Notes: a model not told the origin generated them from the letters alone. DNA of 41,487 nucleotides from Candidatus Zhuqueibacterota bacterium (GCA_022616415.1 JAKEEU010000309.1:1-41487); one strand, 5' to 3'; counted from the first letter of the stretch, positions 24,450-33,983 are shown. Numbers and translations are program-made.

Positions 24450-25640
24450 TTAAATCCCCAAAGAACGCATAATTCCCAATTCCAATCCCCGCAATTCAGC
24501 CAGCCCTCGCATTCTGCCGAATAACGAATAACCCGGATATATGCCTTGCCGGTGTTGGTCAGGCAGCATCAGATGACCGTGATCCGGACGCATCGGCATG
24601 CGGGTGTCGCTTCTTCCCTCGTCAATACGGCGTTTCTGTTCAAGCAAAAGCGCCTTCATCACGCCGTACATATCCACGTCGCCATCCAGGTGGTTGTCTT
24701 CTATAAAATCGCCGTCTTGGTTTCTGGTTACGTTGCGCAAATGAATAAAATTGATTCTTGGCGCAAAATTTTCTGCCATCGCAACAAGATCATTTTCAAA
24801 ACCGGCTCCAAGCGAGCCGGTGCAAAAAGTTATACCGTTCGACGGTGAATCGCTCACACTCAATATCCGTTGAATATCTGGTTGATTGCACACAACCCTG
24901 GGCAGGCCGAGCAACGGCCAGGGCGGATCATCCGGATGGATGGCCATCAACACGCCGGATTCCTCCGCAACCGGGATGATCTCTTTGATGAAGTCGCATA
25001 AATTTTCATGCAGCTCAGTATCGCCGATTTCATTGTATTCATTCAGAGCCGATTGAAATTCTTCCAGTGTATAAGCTTCCAGCGAGCCGGGAAGACCCAG
25101 GAGCGCGGCTTGTTTCAACTTTTCCTTTTGGCTTTCATTCAAGCTTGCAAAATATTGCCCGGCGTCATTGATTTGTTCCTGACGATAATCTTTTTCTGCA
25201 TTCTGCCGTTTCAATATGAAAATATCGAAAGCGGCAAAAGCTTTAGCTTCAAACTTGGTTGTGATCGAGCCATCTTTAAATTCCACATTCAGGTCGGTAC
25301 GTGCCCAATCGAGCACCGGCATAAAGTTGTAGCAAATAATATCAATGCCGCACTGCGCCAGGTTTCTGATTGACTCCTTGTAATTTTCGATATATCGCCG
25401 ATAATGGCCTTTTCTTTTTTTAATATCTTCGTGAACCGGAACGCTTTCGGCTACAGACCAGGCTAAGTCCTCGGCTGCGATGATCTTTTTTCTTTTCAGG
25501 ATTTCGTCTACCGGCCATGTTTCACCAATGGGAATATGATGCAACGCGGTCACGATGCCGGTCGCGCCGGCTTGTTTTATTTCCGCGAGCAGGATGGGAT
25601 CTTGCGGGCCGAACCATCGCCAAGTTTGTTCGAGAGCCAT
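24450..25640 (-). CDS. uxuA: Mannonate dehydratase
   Basis: 396 residues, the normal UxuA length. Family blocks: MALEQTWRWFGPQDPILLAE at the start, TGIVTALHHIPIGETW, YNFMPVLDWARTDL, a metal-site region MAIHPDDPPWPLLGLPRVV, IHLRNV and RPDHGHLMLPDQ. It dehydrates D-mannonate to 2-keto-3-deoxygluconate, the step after fructuronate reduction in glucuronate breakdown. ATG 25640 follows AAAGGA; an upstream extension to 25703 runs into repeat DNA. It is last in the GH51-SDR-uxuA set, with a hairpin repeat between it and the SDR. Fits uronate released by GH67. Confidence 0.95.
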   Translation of the reverse strand: MALEQTWRWFGPQDPILLAEIKQAGATGIVTALHHIPIGETWPVDEILKRKKIIAAEDLAWSVAESVPVHEDIKKRKGHYRRYIENYKESIRNLAQCGIDIICYNFMPVLDWARTDLNVEFKDGSITTKFEAKAFAAFDIFILKRQNAEKDYRQEQINDAGQYFASLNESQKEKLKQAALLGLPGSLEAYTLEEFQSALNEYNEIGDTELHENLCDFIKEIIPVAEESGVLMAIHPDDPPWPLLGLPRVVCNQPDIQRILSVSDSPSNGITFCTGSLGAGFENDLVAMAENFAPRINFIHLRNVTRNQDGDFIEDNHLDGDVDMYGVMKALLLEQKRRIDEGRSDTRMPMRPDHGHLMLPDQHRQGIYPGYSLFGRMRGLAELRGLELGIMRSLGI

Positions 25641-25678
25641 TTGCAAGTAGTCCTTTCCGAAATCGTTCTTATGCTGAT

Positions 25679-25827
25679 TAAAAAAGCAAAAGCTCTCACG
25701 CAAAGACGCAAAATCGCAAAGGAACGCAAAGAAAAGCTTTGAAAAGCCAAACCACTATGACTTGGTCTCGAGAAAACTTTGTGCATTCTTTGCGTCTCTG
25801 CGTCTTTGCGTGCGCTTTTGTTTTTTG
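25679..25827. repeat. Long GCAAAGACGC hairpin repeat inside the uronate operon
   Basis: AAAAAGCAAAAGCTCTCACG plus CAAAGACGC and repeated CGCAAAG words face TTCTTTGCGTCTCTGCGTCT plus TTGCGTGCGCTTTTGTTTTTT. The arms together span about 150 bp. It lies between the SDR and uxuA, so it will be in the transcript and could lower uxuA expression or mark a processing site. Confidence 0.75.
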
Positions 25828-25835
25828 GTTGCGGT

Positions 25836-26660
25836 TCATACTCCACAGAAGGCACTGAATCCTCCGTCAACCGGAATGATAGTCCCAGTGACAAACTTAG
25901 AAGCATCACTCGCCAGCCATAAAACTGCGCCAACAAGCTCATCCGGATTGCCGAATCTTTTAAACGGGGTGATGTTGATGATGGTTTTTCCTCTTTCTGT
26001 AACCGTTCCATCAGCGTTGAGCAAGAGCGCCCTATTTTGCTCTGTCAAAAAAAATCCGGGAGCAATGCCGTTGACTCTGATTCCACCGCCGAATTTTTGC
26101 CCCATTTCCACTGCCATCCACCGGGTAAAATTATCAACCGCCGCTTTAGCGACCGAATAACCGACAACCCGGGTTATGGCGCGAAAAGAAGCCATGGAAG
26201 AAATATTGATGATGGAGCCACATTTTCGCTCCGCCATGGACCTGCCGAATATCAACGTCGGCAGCACGGTGCCGTTTAAATTCAAGTCAGTCACTTTTTT
26301 GAATTGCTCCATGGCAAGGTCAAATATATTCTGATCGAGGCCAATCGTGGCCCCGGGAATATTGCCGCCGGCAGCATTTATGAGTATGTCGATACCTGCA
26401 AATCTGGCCAATATTTGCCGGTTTGCCTCTCTGATATTTTCTTCGTCAAGAACGTCACATTTCAGTCCGATGACCTCATTATCAGCCCGGCTGAGCGCTT
26501 CCACTTTTCGATTAAGATTATCTTCACGGCGGGCGAGCAAGACGACCTTTGCTCCGGCATTCAATAAACCTTGAGCCATCTCGCCACCCAGTATGCCGCT
26601 GCCGCCGGTGATAACGGCGACTTTATTCTCCAGATTGAAAAGCGTTTTTAGATATTCCAT
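25836..26660 (-). CDS. SDR oxidoreductase, probable fructuronate reductase
   Basis: 274 residues, classical SDR. NAD(P) motif TGGSGILGG at about 18-26, NAAGG at about 93-97, catalytic Ser in INISSMAS and the YSVAK pair, with the C-terminal VTGTIIPVDGG. The family-level call is secure. The specific role (D-mannonate/fructuronate oxidoreductase of the non-UxuB type) is inferred from position next to uxuA, as in several bacteria where an SDR replaces UxuB. Ribosome site AGGAAAT; starts 22 bases after the GH51 stop. Confidence 0.85.
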   Translation of the reverse strand: MEYLKTLFNLENKVAVITGGSGILGGEMAQGLLNAGAKVVLLARREDNLNRKVEALSRADNEVIGLKCDVLDEENIREANRQILARFAGIDILINAAGGNIPGATIGLDQNIFDLAMEQFKKVTDLNLNGTVLPTLIFGRSMAERKCGSIINISSMASFRAITRVVGYSVAKAAVDNFTRWMAVEMGQKFGGGIRVNGIAPGFFLTEQNRALLLNADGTVTERGKTIINITPFKRFGNPDELVGAVLWLASDASKFVTGTIIPVDGGFSAFCGV

Positions 26661-26682
26661 GGCATTTCCTGAATACTTGCAT

Positions 26683-28248
26683 TCATTCTCGTTCCACTCT
26701 GATTACGACGATCGACTTCGCCGGTATTTTGATTTGAAGCATTCCATTGCTCATCGTAACGCCATTGAATTCCGCTGCTGTGACATTGTTGGGATTGTCG
26801 AAGGTATTGTGAGCATTAAGGGAAGATGCGGTTAGAATTCTGCCCGTTATTTTTTTCGCTCTGGCGCCCCGCAATTCGCATTCAATCTCAATGCTCTTCG
26901 TGGCGTGAACATTCATGAGACTGATGTTGACTTTGCCATCTTTCGCCAGCGAGCCGGAGGCATGTAATGCGTCAATTTTATCTTCGCCTAAAACATATTC
27001 TTCACTCTTCAAATCATACGGCAAAAGCAGCGCGTCCTGATGCACCTGGTACATGTCGAAAACATGATAAGTCGGGGTCAGAATCATCTTCTCTTTCTGT
27101 GTCAGAATCACCGCTTGCAGAACATTGATGGTCTGTGCAATATTGGCCATGCGGACGCGCTCGGCGTGCTGGTGGAAAATATTCAACGACAGGGCGGCGA
27201 CGAAGGCATCGCGCAAGGTGTTCTGCTGATACAAAAATCCGCGCTTGGTGCCGGGCTCTTCGGCATGCCAGGCGCCCCATTCATCCACAACAAGGCCGAT
27301 TTTTTTCTCCGGATCATACCTATCCATAATCGTCGAGTGGGCGGTCAAATACTTATCCAATTGCAGGGCTTTCCTGACCACGTCAAAGTAGCTGGCCTCG
27401 TCAAACTCGGTCGCAGAGCGTTTGTCATTCCAATCCTTGTTGATGGTGTAATAGTGCAGAGAAAGGCCATCCATGAGATGAGGCTTGATATTTTTCATCA
27501 ACACTTCGGTCCAGTTGTAATTGTCACTATAGGAACCGCCGGCAATCTTGTAGAGCTTGTTGTCGCCATAATTGCGGCAATAGGTCGCAAAGCGATTGTA
27601 GAGATCGGCATAGTACTCAGGCCGCATATTGCCGCCGCAGCCCCAATTCTCATTGCCAACTCCCCAATACTTGATACGCCAGGCATCTTCCTGACCGTTT
27701 TGGCGCCGCAAATCAGCCATGGGACTTGTGCCATCGAAGGTCAAGTATTCAACCCAGTCAGACATCTCTTCAACCGTGCCGCTGCCAACGTTGGCGGTAA
27801 TATACGGTTCTGTGCCAAGCTGCTTGCACAAGTCCAGAAACTCGTGCGTGCCGAAACTATTGTCTTCCACCACGCCGCCCCAATGCGTGTTGATCATTTT
27901 CGGGCGATCCGCGGGCGTTTCGATGCCGTCGCGCCAGTGATACTCATCGGCAAAGCAGCCGCCGGGCCAGCGCAAATTCGGCACGTTTATTTTCTTGAGC
28001 GCTTGCACCACGTCATTGCGAAGGCCGCGCGTGTTGGGGATGTCGCTATTCTTGCCAACCCAGATGCCTTCGTAGACTCCCCGCCCCAGGTGCTCGCTGA
28101 ACTGGCCATAAATATGTCTGCTGATGGTATGTTTCCCCAAATCAGCGTGAATGATCAATTTGTTCATGGCACGCTCTTTGTCTGGTTGACTGAGAGCAAT
28201 TGCGGGAATTGTGATCAAAGGCATGAGGAGATTAAAGATATTTTTCAT
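26683..28248 (-). CDS. GH51 alpha-L-arabinofuranosidase
   Basis: 521 residues with signal peptide (about 1-20). Family features: HIYGQFSEHLGRGVYEGIWV, NLRWPGGCFADEYHW, acid/base Glu200 in GVGNENWGCGG, nucleophile Glu323 in VVDEWGAWH, and a C-terminal beta domain. It removes arabinofuranose from arabinoxylan, matching GH10 and GH67 across the island. First gene of the GH51-SDR-uxuA minus-strand operon. Most GH51 enzymes are cytoplasmic; the signal suggests periplasmic action here. Confidence 0.95.
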   Translation of the reverse strand: MKNIFNLLMPLITIPAIALSQPDKERAMNKLIIHADLGKHTISRHIYGQFSEHLGRGVYEGIWVGKNSDIPNTRGLRNDVVQALKKINVPNLRWPGGCFADEYHWRDGIETPADRPKMINTHWGGVVEDNSFGTHEFLDLCKQLGTEPYITANVGSGTVEEMSDWVEYLTFDGTSPMADLRRQNGQEDAWRIKYWGVGNENWGCGGNMRPEYYADLYNRFATYCRNYGDNKLYKIAGGSYSDNYNWTEVLMKNIKPHLMDGLSLHYYTINKDWNDKRSATEFDEASYFDVVRKALQLDKYLTAHSTIMDRYDPEKKIGLVVDEWGAWHAEEPGTKRGFLYQQNTLRDAFVAALSLNIFHQHAERVRMANIAQTINVLQAVILTQKEKMILTPTYHVFDMYQVHQDALLLPYDLKSEEYVLGEDKIDALHASGSLAKDGKVNISLMNVHATKSIEIECELRGARAKKITGRILTASSLNAHNTFDNPNNVTAAEFNGVTMSNGMLQIKIPAKSIVVIRVERE

Positions 28249-28265
28249 GTTGCGATCTTTTTTAA

Positions 28266-28355
28266 AAAGGCAAAATAATTTTGGGCAAAATTATTTGAAC
28301 TTTTCAAATCAATTGTTTTGCCCCCACAGGCATAGCCAAATCGTTTTGCCTTTAT
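28266..28355. repeat. Hairpin repeat, AAAGGCA family
   Basis: AAAGGCAAAATAATTTTGGG plus CAAAATTATTTGA on the left pairs imperfectly with TCAAATCAATTGTTTTGCCC and CAAATCGTTTTGCCTTT on the right. Its layout resembles 38711-38783. It lies between the M1 peptidase and GH51 genes, upstream of the latter. Confidence 0.6.
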
Positions 28356-28415
28356 CGGTTCTGGAATTGACCTCCGATTGAATCATCGATTTTACTCTTC
28401 CATTTTGGCCTGTTC

Positions 28416-30311
28416 TTATTCCTCAACCTCGACATAAAACAAATCCGTTGCGACCTGCCAGTCTTCTTTCGCCACACCGGCGAGAGATTCGGATTTCCAC
28501 TGCGCAGTGGGAAAGATGAAATGCGCCTCGCCGTTCACGCGCACTTTGATTGGCATGTTGAAATTTTCCACTTCGGCCTTCCAACGAAATGCCACGCGAT
28601 CCTTGTCGAATTTCACTTGCAGCGTCGGAATGCCGGCGTGATACAGATATTGCTCAAAAAGCGGGCTGAAATCGCGCTTGAAATACGCATTGAAGAAATT
28701 GATGACGTCGGCGGTGTAGATGTTTTTGTATTTGAAACGCTCGGCATACTCCCGCAGCATGGCCCACCACTTCTGATCGTCAGCCACCACGTGCCGCAGC
28801 GTGTGCAAGAAGAGCGCGCCCTTGGAATACTGATCGCCCGGCGGCCAGTGATTCACCGCGGTTGGGCCGATGATCGGCGCCTTGTTTTGCACTTTGCTCT
28901 TGTAGCCGTTGAAATATTTGATGGCGTCCTCGTAGCCGAACATGCACTCGACGTAAACGCCCTCGGTGTAGGTACACCAGCCTTCCTGAATCCACGCGTC
29001 GGAAACGTCGTTGGCGGTCACGCTGTTGCCGAACCACTCGTGCCCGCTCTCGTGAATAATGATGTAATCGAACTTCGTGCTCACGCCAACGCCGGTCCAA
29101 TCGCGGCCAAGATAGCCATTTTGAAAGAGATTGCCATACGTGACCGCGCTCTGATGCTCCATGCCGGAATAAGGCACTTCGATCAACTTGTAGCCATCTC
29201 TGGGAAAAGGATACGCGCCGAAATACTTTTGAAAACATTCGATCATCGGTTTCGCTTGCGCAAACTGGCGCTTGGCGCCTTCGAGATGATACGGCAGAAC
29301 GTAGTAGTCCAGCGTCAGATCGCCGAGCCTTTCGGAAAAGTGTGTGTACTTGGCGATGTTGAGCGAGACGCAATAGTTGTTGATGGGATAATGCACTTTC
29401 CAATTCCAGCGCGTGAAGCCGTCGCCGAGATCGGCCTTATTCTGAAAGCGGCCGTTGGAAATCACCATTAGATCCGACGGCGCGGCCACACTGATCTTCA
29501 TGCTGTCGACTTCGTCCGGCTGCTGATCTTTGTTCGGCCACCACAAGCTGGCGCCGATGCTATGGCAAGCGGTGTAAATCCACGGATTGCCGGGCGAGTC
29601 CTGTTTGAACGCCAAGCCGCCGAAGCGCCCGGTTTCCTTCGGATGTCCGGAGTAATGAAAAGTGATGTCATAAATTTTGCCCGTTTTCAGCTTCTCGGGA
29701 AAATCGATGAACACGGCGTTGAAATCGCGCGTATACTTGAGCGGCTTGCCGTTAAACAAAATGCTATCGACTTGCATATTGTCGAACAAATCGATTTGAA
29801 TGCGATTATCATCCGAGAGCATTTTGAAACGAATGAGATTGGAGCCGGAGAGATATTTCTCTGCAATGTTCAAACGGATATTGAGATCGTAGTAAAGAAG
29901 ATCGTTGTTCGCACGATAGGGGCCGTAACTACCGCGCAACGTATCCCCGCGATTGAATGAAAGCTTCTGTTCGACCGGATTGACCAGAGTTGAATCAAAC
30001 GCCAGCAGCAGTGAAGAGGCGCTTTTGAGCGGCAAGTTGACCTCCATTGGCTTGTAATTTTTCGCTCGAATGTTGAGCGTGGCTTTGCTGAATTGCGCCG
30101 GAATCGCCACGAGGCCGTTCACATCCGAGCGCAAGGCATAGGCGTGATCTTTGACATAAACGCGCGCGCCTTCGATGGGGGTTTTGTGCATCGCATCGAC
30201 GATTTTGATGGTGACGGCTTGTTGCGCAAATGAAGAGCATGATAAGAGAACGGCGCCCCAAACGATGAGAAAAGTGACTTTGATTTGCAAGAAAATTTTT
30301 TCTGCGGGCAT
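28416..30311 (-). CDS. Secreted M1-family metallopeptidase
   Basis: 631 residues. Signal peptide or lipoprotein-like start (WGAVLLSCSS), then a carboxypeptidase-regulatory-like domain (about 32-95: IKIVDAMHKTPIEGARVYVK). The M1 fold follows. The zinc site is HESGH at 420-424 with third ligand Glu443 in WIQEGW, spaced 18 residues on, as the family requires. The exopeptidase loop reads SGMEHQ rather than GAMEN. It should trim N-terminal residues from peptides in the periplasm or outside. Strong ribosome site (AAGGAGAGGAG). No link to the sugar genes is evident. Confidence 0.93.
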   Translation of the reverse strand: MPAEKIFLQIKVTFLIVWGAVLLSCSSFAQQAVTIKIVDAMHKTPIEGARVYVKDHAYALRSDVNGLVAIPAQFSKATLNIRAKNYKPMEVNLPLKSASSLLLAFDSTLVNPVEQKLSFNRGDTLRGSYGPYRANNDLLYYDLNIRLNIAEKYLSGSNLIRFKMLSDDNRIQIDLFDNMQVDSILFNGKPLKYTRDFNAVFIDFPEKLKTGKIYDITFHYSGHPKETGRFGGLAFKQDSPGNPWIYTACHSIGASLWWPNKDQQPDEVDSMKISVAAPSDLMVISNGRFQNKADLGDGFTRWNWKVHYPINNYCVSLNIAKYTHFSERLGDLTLDYYVLPYHLEGAKRQFAQAKPMIECFQKYFGAYPFPRDGYKLIEVPYSGMEHQSAVTYGNLFQNGYLGRDWTGVGVSTKFDYIIIHESGHEWFGNSVTANDVSDAWIQEGWCTYTEGVYVECMFGYEDAIKYFNGYKSKVQNKAPIIGPTAVNHWPPGDQYSKGALFLHTLRHVVADDQKWWAMLREYAERFKYKNIYTADVINFFNAYFKRDFSPLFEQYLYHAGIPTLQVKFDKDRVAFRWKAEVENFNMPIKVRVNGEAHFIFPTAQWKSESLAGVAKEDWQVATDLFYVEVEE

Positions 30312-30389
30312 GACTCCTCTCCTTATGCTTTGAATGCTTACTTTTCCAAAATGATTTCTGTTCGCTTTATTTTTCCATATGCTTGTCGT

Positions 30390-33300
30390 TTATTCCACCC
30401 GTCTCAACGGCTTATACGTTTCCTTTTCGTCCACCTGTGAATAGAGCTTGTCCAGCCGCAACTGCTCTTTGCGGCAAATGCGGCTGAAATGGCAATTGGG
30501 ACAGATTTGATCTTTGACACTGCAAATCGGCAAATGGAAACGGCCGCGATGGATCAAGTTCACGATATGAGTAATCCGTTGCTGCACGGTTTGTAGTTCC
30601 TGTTCAAAATTCGCCGCGGGCAGGAAGCCGTACTTTCTTTGGCCGGAGAAAATCGGCGTGGCGTCGTTCACTTTGTCTTCGCGGCTGGCTTGCAAATCTT
30701 TCAACGCAAAATAGCCGCCGCGTTTGATGTTGCGGTGGCTTTTTACCAGGTAGACTCCCGCGCCGGCAACAGTCTTATTTTTATCTTCCGATGCCAAGTG
30801 TTGGCGCAGCGCCAGAATTTGCAACGGCAGCTTGAAGCGCAGGCCCTTGCCGATTTTCTCAACGTCGCCATGATCGGAAGTACTGTAATTGAAGATCACC
30901 ATAAATTCGCCGTTGCTCGTCACATCGACTCGCTCAATTTCGATGTCGATGGGAATGTCCTGCATCCGAAAGCCGTTCGCTTCGCCGCGCTTAAAGACCA
31001 GATCGGCGAGATAAGGCGCGAGCAAATCGGGCGCGGTCTTTTCATATTTCAGAAAAGCCGCCAGCAAGCCCGGACGTTTCCGAGCTTCGGCTTTATCATC
31101 TTGCAGCCCCATCAACAGGCCGTTCCGGAATTTCTGGCTGAACAAATTGTCTTTTTCATTGAGCATTTGCCCCAAAGCCGCAACCGTAGCTTCGTGCAAA
31201 ATTTTAGCGGCGTTCTTAGGCGCGCGGCCGGCAGAGGCTGCGGCGCGAGTATACTCGGTCAAAATTCGGCGGACGAGCACGCCGCGCTCGGTGTTGTCGG
31301 GATGATAGTCGGTGAGATATTCCGGCTTCAGATGCACGAGATCGTCGAACAAAAAGCGCAACGAGCATCCGGCAAAACGCTCGAGCTGCTCGACATTAAA
31401 AACGAATTCGTCACCGATCTGTTCTTTGAGCGTTGCCAGCGCATTTGTTCTGTTGATCAAGCCATCGTAGTGCGAAAAATTTGAAATGCTGCCGCGCAAG
31501 CCGTCGCATTGCATGATGGCGATGATTTGCTCGAAGAAATCAGCCGAGTTTTGTTTCAGCTCGCGCAATACCGGCAAGGCGCGTTCGTAAGAGCGATCAA
31601 CATGTTGCCCCACTTCGACGAGTTTCTCGCGCATGGTGTAAAGCGCATCTTGTCCGACCGTTTCCAGCGCCAGCTCGCCGGAGAAACATTTCTGCATCTC
31701 AGTGACGAAAGGCGAGACCAGAAGTTTTTTGCCATTATCGGAAACCGGATGAGAAACGAACAACCGGCGAGTCGTGGAGGCGAGAATTTGGTACAATGCC
31801 TGACGGTCACGATCGACAAAAGCCAGCTCGCCGGTGAGCGCGCGGCCTTCGCTCTTGGGCTGCAAAAAATTAAACGGCTCCTGCGCAGGGAAATCACCAT
31901 CAATGAGTCCGGCGATAAATGTGGCGTCCCAAAACTGCAATGGCGCTTCTGCGAGTGTGCAAATGGCAACGCCCTCGGAGCGTGAATCCGGAATATAGTT
32001 TTCCGGATCGCGCAGCAAGCCGGAAAAGGCTTGCACCAAATCGGCGAGGGCGAATTTCCGCTCCGGCGGCGCGGCCAGCGCGGAAAATTGTTGTTGCAGT
32101 TTGGCGAACAGTTGGCGCAGATGCGCCAGCACCGACTTGTCTCGTTCGATCACCGCAATTGTGCTCTCATCCTTTGATAATGTGAGTGCGCTCGCATTTT
32201 TCTCCACGTGAAAACGCCGCAACAGACTTTCGATGGCGTGGCAAAAAGCCGCCGGTTCCATGTTGCTGCGCCAGACGTATAAGGCCTTTTCCGCTTGGGA
32301 GAGCACGTAATAATTTACGGCAGCTTTGAAAATTTCACGTTGTTGCTCTTGGCGATCGTCCGGATAGCGCAATTGCAGATAACGCGCAATGAGCTGCAGC
32401 GGATGGAACTTTTCCGCCGTGCGTACCGCTTGCGCCGCGCGCTTTCGCAGCATTTGCAAATCTGCAAAATTGAGAGCAAATTCTCTCGGCTCCGGCAGCA
32501 TGGAGACGGCGTCTTCACTTCCGAGCAAATTTTCTTCGATTTTATTGACATATTCCAGCAACGCTTCGGCGTTGACGTCACACGAATACGTGACATATGG
32601 AGATGAGAAAATCAGCTCGCGCAGCGCAAACGGGCTGGGAGTGACGGCGTGATTGATCAGATTGAGCACGAGCTGGGCGAGCGGATAGAAAGCCGGCGGT
32701 GTGCCGGCAGTCAAATGGTACGGAATGCCATAGCTGGGAAAAATTTCCAAAAGCAGGGCTGCATAAATTTCATAATTTGGAAAAATGACGCGCATCCGCT
32801 CGTAAGGCACACCGAACGCGTGCAATTGGCGCATCTGGCGCGCGAGGTTGGTCACTTCGATAAAACGGCTGTTTGCGGAAATGATTTGCACATCCGGCGC
32901 CGATTGCAAGAGACGGCCTGTTTTGTCGTCGTGAAAGAGAGCTTCGGCCAATTGCAGAGGAACCGTATCCGCACCCCGATCAATCTCAATCTCGGCGATG
33001 TCACCGGCAAATTCCTGTTGCACCTGCGCCAAAAAGTTTTGCAGCGGTATCTGCGCTTTGAATGTGGCTTCCGCGGCAGCGCCATTTTTGCACACCGCGA
33101 AAATGGTGTGCTCGAACCGGTGCGCGAGACAACGAAGCAATGTCGCTTCGAGGCCGGTGAGATGGTTGAATCCGAAGACGACCAAGTTGCTTTCGGCATG
33201 ATCCGGCAAGAAAGCTTGAGGTTGACCAGTTTTTTCATCCTCCACAAATGACAACAGCGCACGACGGTAATCATAAAGATTGCGCTCGTGCAGCGCGCGC

Positions 33301-33767
33301 TCCAACTCGTCGTGAATATCGATCAAGTCGCGCTCTTTGGCGGAAAGCGGCCCGGCCTTGAACGCGCTCAAAGCCGCCAACAAGCTCTCGCCGCCGTTTT
33401 CACGAAAGTCGATGATGAACTCGGTGAGCGCGCGGACGTAGCCCGGATACGAAGTCTCGATATTCAGAAAACGCGCCGAGACGGTTTTCTCCTCGCCGGC
33501 GGTTTCGTAGATAATCGCATTGAGCAAGTGCGTCACCGCGGCTTTGGAGAGCAAATGCTTTTGTTTAAGCTGGCCGTCGAGGTAGCACTCTAAAAATTCG
33601 ACTGTTGTCAAGACGAGGCTGTTGGGAAAGGCCGTTGGCAGTTTTTGCGTATTCCATAGAGATGGAACGAGAATCAAATTGGGAGCGGGGCCGCCGGGAA
33701 GCCATGAGGGGCTGGCTTGCTGCAGCGCCGCCCACGAGATGCCGGAGCAAATGACGATTCGCGACAC
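30390..33767 (-). CDS. AddB-like PD-(D/E)XK family protein with degenerate nuclease motif
   Basis: About 1125 residues, the size of AddB/RexB-type subunits. The helicase-like N-terminal part includes FGFNHLTGLEATLLRCL and a conserved block APLQFWDATFIAGLIDGDFP. The C-terminal nuclease-like part has the four iron-sulfur cysteines: one in AGCSLRFLF and three in CPNCHFSRIC near 1089-1098. Where active AddB proteins carry an RxD...DYKTG motif, this one reads IERVDVTSNG...FNYSTS (about 955-962), lacking the Asp and Lys. It may have a structural or DNA-binding role. GTG 33767 with ribosome site CTGGAG is preferred to the TTG at 33800. No AddA partner in the window. Confidence 0.8.
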   Translation of the reverse strand: MSRIVICSGISWAALQQASPSWLPGGPAPNLILVPSLWNTQKLPTAFPNSLVLTTVEFLECYLDGQLKQKHLLSKAAVTHLLNAIIYETAGEEKTVSARFLNIETSYPGYVRALTEFIIDFRENGGESLLAALSAFKAGPLSAKERDLIDIHDELERALHERNLYDYRRALLSFVEDEKTGQPQAFLPDHAESNLVVFGFNHLTGLEATLLRCLAHRFEHTIFAVCKNGAAAEATFKAQIPLQNFLAQVQQEFAGDIAEIEIDRGADTVPLQLAEALFHDDKTGRLLQSAPDVQIISANSRFIEVTNLARQMRQLHAFGVPYERMRVIFPNYEIYAALLLEIFPSYGIPYHLTAGTPPAFYPLAQLVLNLINHAVTPSPFALRELIFSSPYVTYSCDVNAEALLEYVNKIEENLLGSEDAVSMLPEPREFALNFADLQMLRKRAAQAVRTAEKFHPLQLIARYLQLRYPDDRQEQQREIFKAAVNYYVLSQAEKALYVWRSNMEPAAFCHAIESLLRRFHVEKNASALTLSKDESTIAVIERDKSVLAHLRQLFAKLQQQFSALAAPPERKFALADLVQAFSGLLRDPENYIPDSRSEGVAICTLAEAPLQFWDATFIAGLIDGDFPAQEPFNFLQPKSEGRALTGELAFVDRDRQALYQILASTTRRLFVSHPVSDNGKKLLVSPFVTEMQKCFSGELALETVGQDALYTMREKLVEVGQHVDRSYERALPVLRELKQNSADFFEQIIAIMQCDGLRGSISNFSHYDGLINRTNALATLKEQIGDEFVFNVEQLERFAGCSLRFLFDDLVHLKPEYLTDYHPDNTERGVLVRRILTEYTRAAASAGRAPKNAAKILHEATVAALGQMLNEKDNLFSQKFRNGLLMGLQDDKAEARKRPGLLAAFLKYEKTAPDLLAPYLADLVFKRGEANGFRMQDIPIDIEIERVDVTSNGEFMVIFNYSTSDHGDVEKIGKGLRFKLPLQILALRQHLASEDKNKTVAGAGVYLVKSHRNIKRGGYFALKDLQASREDKVNDATPIFSGQRKYGFLPAANFEQELQTVQQRITHIVNLIHRGRFHLPICSVKDQICPNCHFSRICRKEQLRLDKLYSQVDEKETYKPLRRVE

Positions 33768-33870
33768 GGGTGACTCCAGAGGTGAAAATTTATGTTTCAA
33801 GTGATGAAGTTTCGTTTAAGATATGACGCATCTGTCATCAATGCAAGAGATTTTTATAAAAGAAACGCTC

Positions 33871-33899
33871 TTGACAAAGGCGCGATCATTTTATATAAT
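33871..33899 (+). promoter_or_regulatory. Consensus sigma-70 promoter for cydA
   Basis: TTGACA (33871-33876) and TATAAT (33894-33899) are separated by exactly 17 bases. Both boxes are perfect consensus. It lies 85 bases ahead of the cydA ATG and points at it. Confidence 0.8.
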
Positions 33900-33910
33900 G
33901 AAGTTATAAA

Positions 33911-33940
33911 AATCGGCAGGCACGAAAGCGAATGCCGATT
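33911..33940 (+). promoter_or_regulatory. Hairpin in the cydA 5' leader
   Basis: AATCGGCA (33911-33918) and TGCCGATT (33933-33940) form a perfect 8-bp stem with a 14-base loop. It begins about 5 bases after the predicted transcription start, so it would lie at the mRNA's 5' end (stability element) or serve as an operator. No match to a Rex or FNR site is seen. Confidence 0.5.
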
Positions 33941-33983
33941 GAAAATCTTTCCATGACCAGGCTTTGGGAAAGGAGAATTTGCC

